From assembly GCA_030372985.1 (NCBI GenBank), contig JAUCQB010000229.1, positions 1 through 63,814 on the forward strand: DNA of 63,814 bases, written 5' to 3'. Source of the stretch: Phycisphaerae bacterium. Lineage in GTDB: Bacteria > Planctomycetota > Phycisphaerae > UBA1845 > PWPN01. How positions within the stretch are numbered: position 1 is the stretch's first letter; each line of letters begins with the position of its first letter. Below are positions 60,937 through 63,814 of this stretch, one piece after another. The position numbers and the translations under genes were made by a program. The notes under the pieces were generated by a model. That model saw only the letters and a program-made list of their open reading frames with translations, was not told the DNA's origin and made no database searches.

Positions 60937-63814
60937 ATGAGACACGTTATAGGCTATGTGAGCATCCTGGCCTTGTTGGCCATAGCCCCGGCGGGCTATG
61001 CCGTCGATCTGCTGAATGTCCCAATGGGCTCGCAGATTGACAACGGGAAGAGCACCTGCTGGTACTGGGCATCGACTACCCTGACGCCCGCCTTGAATCC
61101 CGACTCGGGTGCGATTTACGTTCCCGCGCCCTACACGGGCGGCGATACTCAGGATTTCAAGGCTGCCGGTATCGACCCCATCAGCGGCCTCAACGAGCCG
61201 GAGCCGTTCCTGCGGCACAATATTGCTACCACGACGGGCCACTACTTCTACCAGGCGGTCAGCTTCAACCTGGCCGACGCGGGGGCAGGCTGCGAATCGG
61301 GGGCCTTGGATCTGAGCGCCCCCTGCGCCCGCCTGGAATTCGACGTCCGCTATTACAAGAGCGACGGCAACTATGCCGATGCGCCGGTCGCTGCCGTCCT
61401 GCAGTGTTTCGGATGGGATGCCGGCAGCAGCCGGTACATCGAGGTGGGGCGGCGTACCTTGGGGCCCGGGGGCTGGGTGTACCGCGTTGGTGGGGATGCC
61501 CCATATCCCACGTGGACGCACGTCGTTGCTTACGTGAATGTTGACTATGTCGACTCGGGGCGCAACGGCGGCACCTTCAACATTGCCCAGGTTGATGGGA
61601 TTCGGTTCCATGGTACCGACTGGACCAGCACCGGCTTCGACTTCGTTGATTTCAAGAACCTGGTGATCAGCGATGACACCATCCCCGCGCCCAGCATCAC
61701 GCCTATGCCTAATCCGGATTCAGCTACCGTGAGGACGGAGTACGTTCGCCAGTTGGATGGCGGCGACGGCAAGTGCGACCCCACCATGAACTGGACCTTG
61801 GTCACCGGTCCCTCCGGAATGGTGATCAGCCAGACGGGCAAGCTTAGCGGTTGGACACCCTCCATCAGCGACAGCGGCACCTCGGTCACCGTCACCGTTA
61901 CCGCCACCAACAGCGCCGGGTCGGACACGGAGAGCTGGACCGTGCAGGTGGTCGGCTTCTCCGAGCTGGTCAACATTTCCATGGACAACCAGATCGACCT
62001 GGGGCAGGGGGACGCCATCGTGGCGCCTGCGGGCTGCGCCTTCACTTTTGAGGACCCCGCCGACTCAGAGACCACTGATCGCTTTGCCCGCTATCACTTG
62101 ACGTCGACCTGCGGCTGCGGCGGTTACTACGGGTACGGCAACGACATTCACATCGATCTGACCAAGGCCGGCTATGCCCCCATCGACGTTACCGGGTGCC
62201 AGACCCGCTTCAAGATCGACCTTCGCTACTATCAACTCGCGGGCACCTACAGTGATGCGCCGGTGTTCGCCAGATTCAGCTCTTCCAACGGCGGCGTGCG
62301 TGATTACGGCATCGTCTACGGTGCCAGCGTGCCGGAGGGCGAGCGATATCCGATATGGAAGCACGTTTCCATGGCTACCGACGACACGACCGCCCAACCT
62401 TACACGGATAGCGGCAGCTTCGACCCCGGCCAGGTCGTGAAGATCTCCTTCTGGGGTACCGACTGGAGCGGCAGCCCGAGCTGCCAGGATTACGTCGACT
62501 TCAACAACGTGATCATCACCAACGTGCCGCCGGCCCCAAGCCTTGTGCCGGTGGCGCCCGATCCGGAGAACGTCTACATCGGCATGCCTTACACGCGACA
62601 GATCATGCTCGTCGAGTGCACGGTGGTGGACTGGAGCATCAGCGGCTTGCCGGGCGCGACCATTGACGAGAACGGTTTGATCAACTGGACACCCAACTCT
62701 CTTGGCACCTACAACGCGACGGTGACGGCCGCCAACGGCAGCGGTTCGGCCAGTGACTCGTGGACGGTGAACGTCGCGGCTGTCCCGCCGACGTCGGACG
62801 GCAGCAACGTTGCCCAACCGTGGGGAACCATCCACGGGAACATCTACGCCACTCAGTCTTCGGATGACCCCTCACTACTCTTCGATAGCCGCTGGTCAAA
62901 CGCCGTGAAGGTGGACTGGGCTTACACTGCCACCGTCGATGGCCTGACCGGAGGGACCGAGCGAGGCGGGATCTCGTTTGACGAGAACGGAAACCTGTAC
63001 TGGAAGACGACCGAGGGCCTGTTAGCCTCGCTCGCGCCGGACAAGACGCTCCGATGGAAGGGCAACGTTGCCGGCACGCCGGTTGACCTGGGGGAGGGTG
63101 ACACCACCACGCCGGTAGTCGGTGACGGCGGTGAAACCGGGCGGGTCTATGTCCTTGGCGATTCGGGTCTGTACGCCTTCCAAAAGTCTGACGGCGCACA
63201 GCTCTGGGCCGCGGCGCTGCCGGACGCCAACTTTGCCTCCACCGGTGATCGCCTGACGCCGGCCCTATACGATGGGCGAGTGTACGTCGTCGGTGCCGGG
63301 CTGACCATGAAGACCGTCTATGAAATCGATGCCGCGACAGGCACGATCGTCTGGGCCAAGCCGATCGCGGTGAACCTCGACACCGGTTGGGGCGACGCCA
63401 AGGGAGCAATGACCCTGGTGCCCAACGCCCTGGGAGCCGGCATCCACGGGTTGTACTTCAACGCCGATGGCAGCGGGGACGGTACTGACGTCTACTGCAT
63501 TGCCATCAACACCAGCACGTACAGCGGGTCGCTGCAGTGGATGGCTGACGGCGGGAAGGTCGTCCGCAGCCACGTCATCTACTCGGCCACCACGGGGCGG
63601 CTCTACACTGCGACGTGGGGCGATGACGGCAAGCAGTTCTACAGCTTCAGCCCGACCACGGGGTTGCTGGTTGGAAACAACAGCCCGGAGGGCAGCGGCC
63701 ACGGGTACAACGACTTCGGCGTCCTGGACTTCAACGGCACGGACGTGATCGCTGCGGGTTTCGGCGGCAACGTGATCCGCTATCACGATACCGGTGACGG
63801 CTCGACCGCCAGCA
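60937..63814 (+). CDS. Large multi-module secreted protein (3' truncated)
   Basis: The frame is open to the window edge (959 codons seen). A signal peptide (VSILALLAIAPAGYA) follows an ATG with AAGGAGG 7 bases away. Two copies of the module also found in the PEP-CTERM protein at 57369 occupy about residues 22-250 and 342-530, each with YY, DAPV, YP-W and GTDW. They are separated by Ig-like domains (249-341 and 531-615; WTPNSLGTYNATVTAANGSG). From about 620 a PQQ-like propeller begins (GRVYVLGDSGLYAFQKSDG, VYEIDAATGTIVW). A C-terminal sorting tail may lie beyond the end. Confidence 0.85.
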   Translation, partial: MRHVIGYVSILALLAIAPAGYAVDLLNVPMGSQIDNGKSTCWYWASTTLTPALNPDSGAIYVPAPYTGGDTQDFKAAGIDPISGLNEPEPFLRHNIATTTGHYFYQAVSFNLADAGAGCESGALDLSAPCARLEFDVRYYKSDGNYADAPVAAVLQCFGWDAGSSRYIEVGRRTLGPGGWVYRVGGDAPYPTWTHVVAYVNVDYVDSGRNGGTFNIAQVDGIRFHGTDWTSTGFDFVDFKNLVISDDTIPAPSITPMPNPDSATVRTEYVRQLDGGDGKCDPTMNWTLVTGPSGMVISQTGKLSGWTPSISDSGTSVTVTVTATNSAGSDTESWTVQVVGFSELVNISMDNQIDLGQGDAIVAPAGCAFTFEDPADSETTDRFARYHLTSTCGCGGYYGYGNDIHIDLTKAGYAPIDVTGCQTRFKIDLRYYQLAGTYSDAPVFARFSSSNGGVRDYGIVYGASVPEGERYPIWKHVSMATDDTTAQPYTDSGSFDPGQVVKISFWGTDWSGSPSCQDYVDFNNVIITNVPPAPSLVPVAPDPENVYIGMPYTRQIMLVECTVVDWSISGLPGATIDENGLINWTPNSLGTYNATVTAANGSGSASDSWTVNVAAVPPTSDGSNVAQPWGTIHGNIYATQSSDDPSLLFDSRWSNAVKVDWAYTATVDGLTGGTERGGISFDENGNLYWKTTEGLLASLAPDKTLRWKGNVAGTPVDLGEGDTTTPVVGDGGETGRVYVLGDSGLYAFQKSDGAQLWAAALPDANFASTGDRLTPALYDGRVYVVGAGLTMKTVYEIDAATGTIVWAKPIAVNLDTGWGDAKGAMTLVPNALGAGIHGLYFNADGSGDGTDVYCIAINTSTYSGSLQWMADGGKVVRSHVIYSATTGRLYTATWGDDGKQFYSFSPTTGLLVGNNSPEGSGHGYNDFGVLDFNGTDVIAAGFGGNVIRYHDTGDGSTAS

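Noticed and set aside
1..63814. CRISPR arrays, tRNA or rRNA genes, phage genes
   Set aside because: No regularly spaced repeats, cloverleaf-like runs or phage structural genes were recognised by eye; a covariance-model scan would be decisive.

Overview
The window looks like one contig of a high-GC planctomycete, most likely class Phycisphaerae. Lineage-typical marks are a CxxCGYNLxGN-CPECG zinc ribbon, PEP-CTERM and VPLPA-like sorting tails beside an exosortase, dockerin-like tails, a prepilin-type protein with a trailing H...D motif, and beta-helix and PQQ-propeller secreted proteins. The assignment is inferred from protein families; no rRNA or tRNA gene was recognised. The first 24 bases are a Nextera adapter remnant, so the left edge is a true contig end. 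The right edge cuts a gene.

Layout. (1) 25-2609: the tail of a zinc-ribbon protein, an S41-type peptidase and a BtrH-like protein. (2) 3296-13472, minus strand: an exosortase island with a 1481-residue TPR protein, a lipoprotein, two VPLPA-CTERM proteins, a small PALPG-tail protein, the exosortase and EpsI. (3) 13784-17359: a large secreted Ig/beta-helix protein on the plus strand. (4) 17401-40105, minus strand: a roughly 23 kb exopolysaccharide operon. Read 5' to 3' it encodes a NusG-like antiterminator, an IS5 transposase fragment, a heparinase II/III-like lyase, a WecA-type sugar-phosphate transferase, a WecG/TagA transferase, a BY-kinase/co-polymerase, an alpha-toroid-like protein, a Wzy-like polymerase, a sulfotransferase, a Wzx-like flippase, two GT4 transferases, a methyltransferase, and a duplicated [DUF362 + GT4] module whose last GT4 is fused to a CapK-like adenylate-forming domain. 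(5) 40106-42850: a leader/intergenic zone with an IS21 istB remnant, a methyltransferase gene and a copy of a dispersed 140-bp repeat. (6) 42851-45664: a modular secreted amidase. (7) 46281-56685: two URO-D-family genes, a divergent GH63-like hydrolase, two secreted proteins sharing a domain, and a PA14/beta-helix protein. (8) 57369-63814: two PEP-CTERM proteins, a zinc-ribbon protein, a pseudopilin and a large, truncated multi-module secreted protein.

How it may work together (inference): the operon builds, exports and probably sulfates an exopolysaccharide. Its transcription is probably protected by the NusG paralog at its head. The adjacent exosortase/EpsI pair would process proteins with C-terminal sorting tails as they are secreted and attached to, or passed through, that matrix. 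Hydrolases, lyases and beta-helix proteins suggest a polysaccharide-rich lifestyle.

The strongest points for a second look are the GT4-CapK fusion, the tandem DUF362-GT module with one decayed copy, the small protein whose sorting signal is internal, the diverged 140-bp repeat with a codon-like substitution pattern, and the repeated secreted module shared by the genes at 57369 and 60937. Start codons were chosen from Shine-Dalgarno spacing, signal peptides and neighbour overlap, and several remain uncertain.
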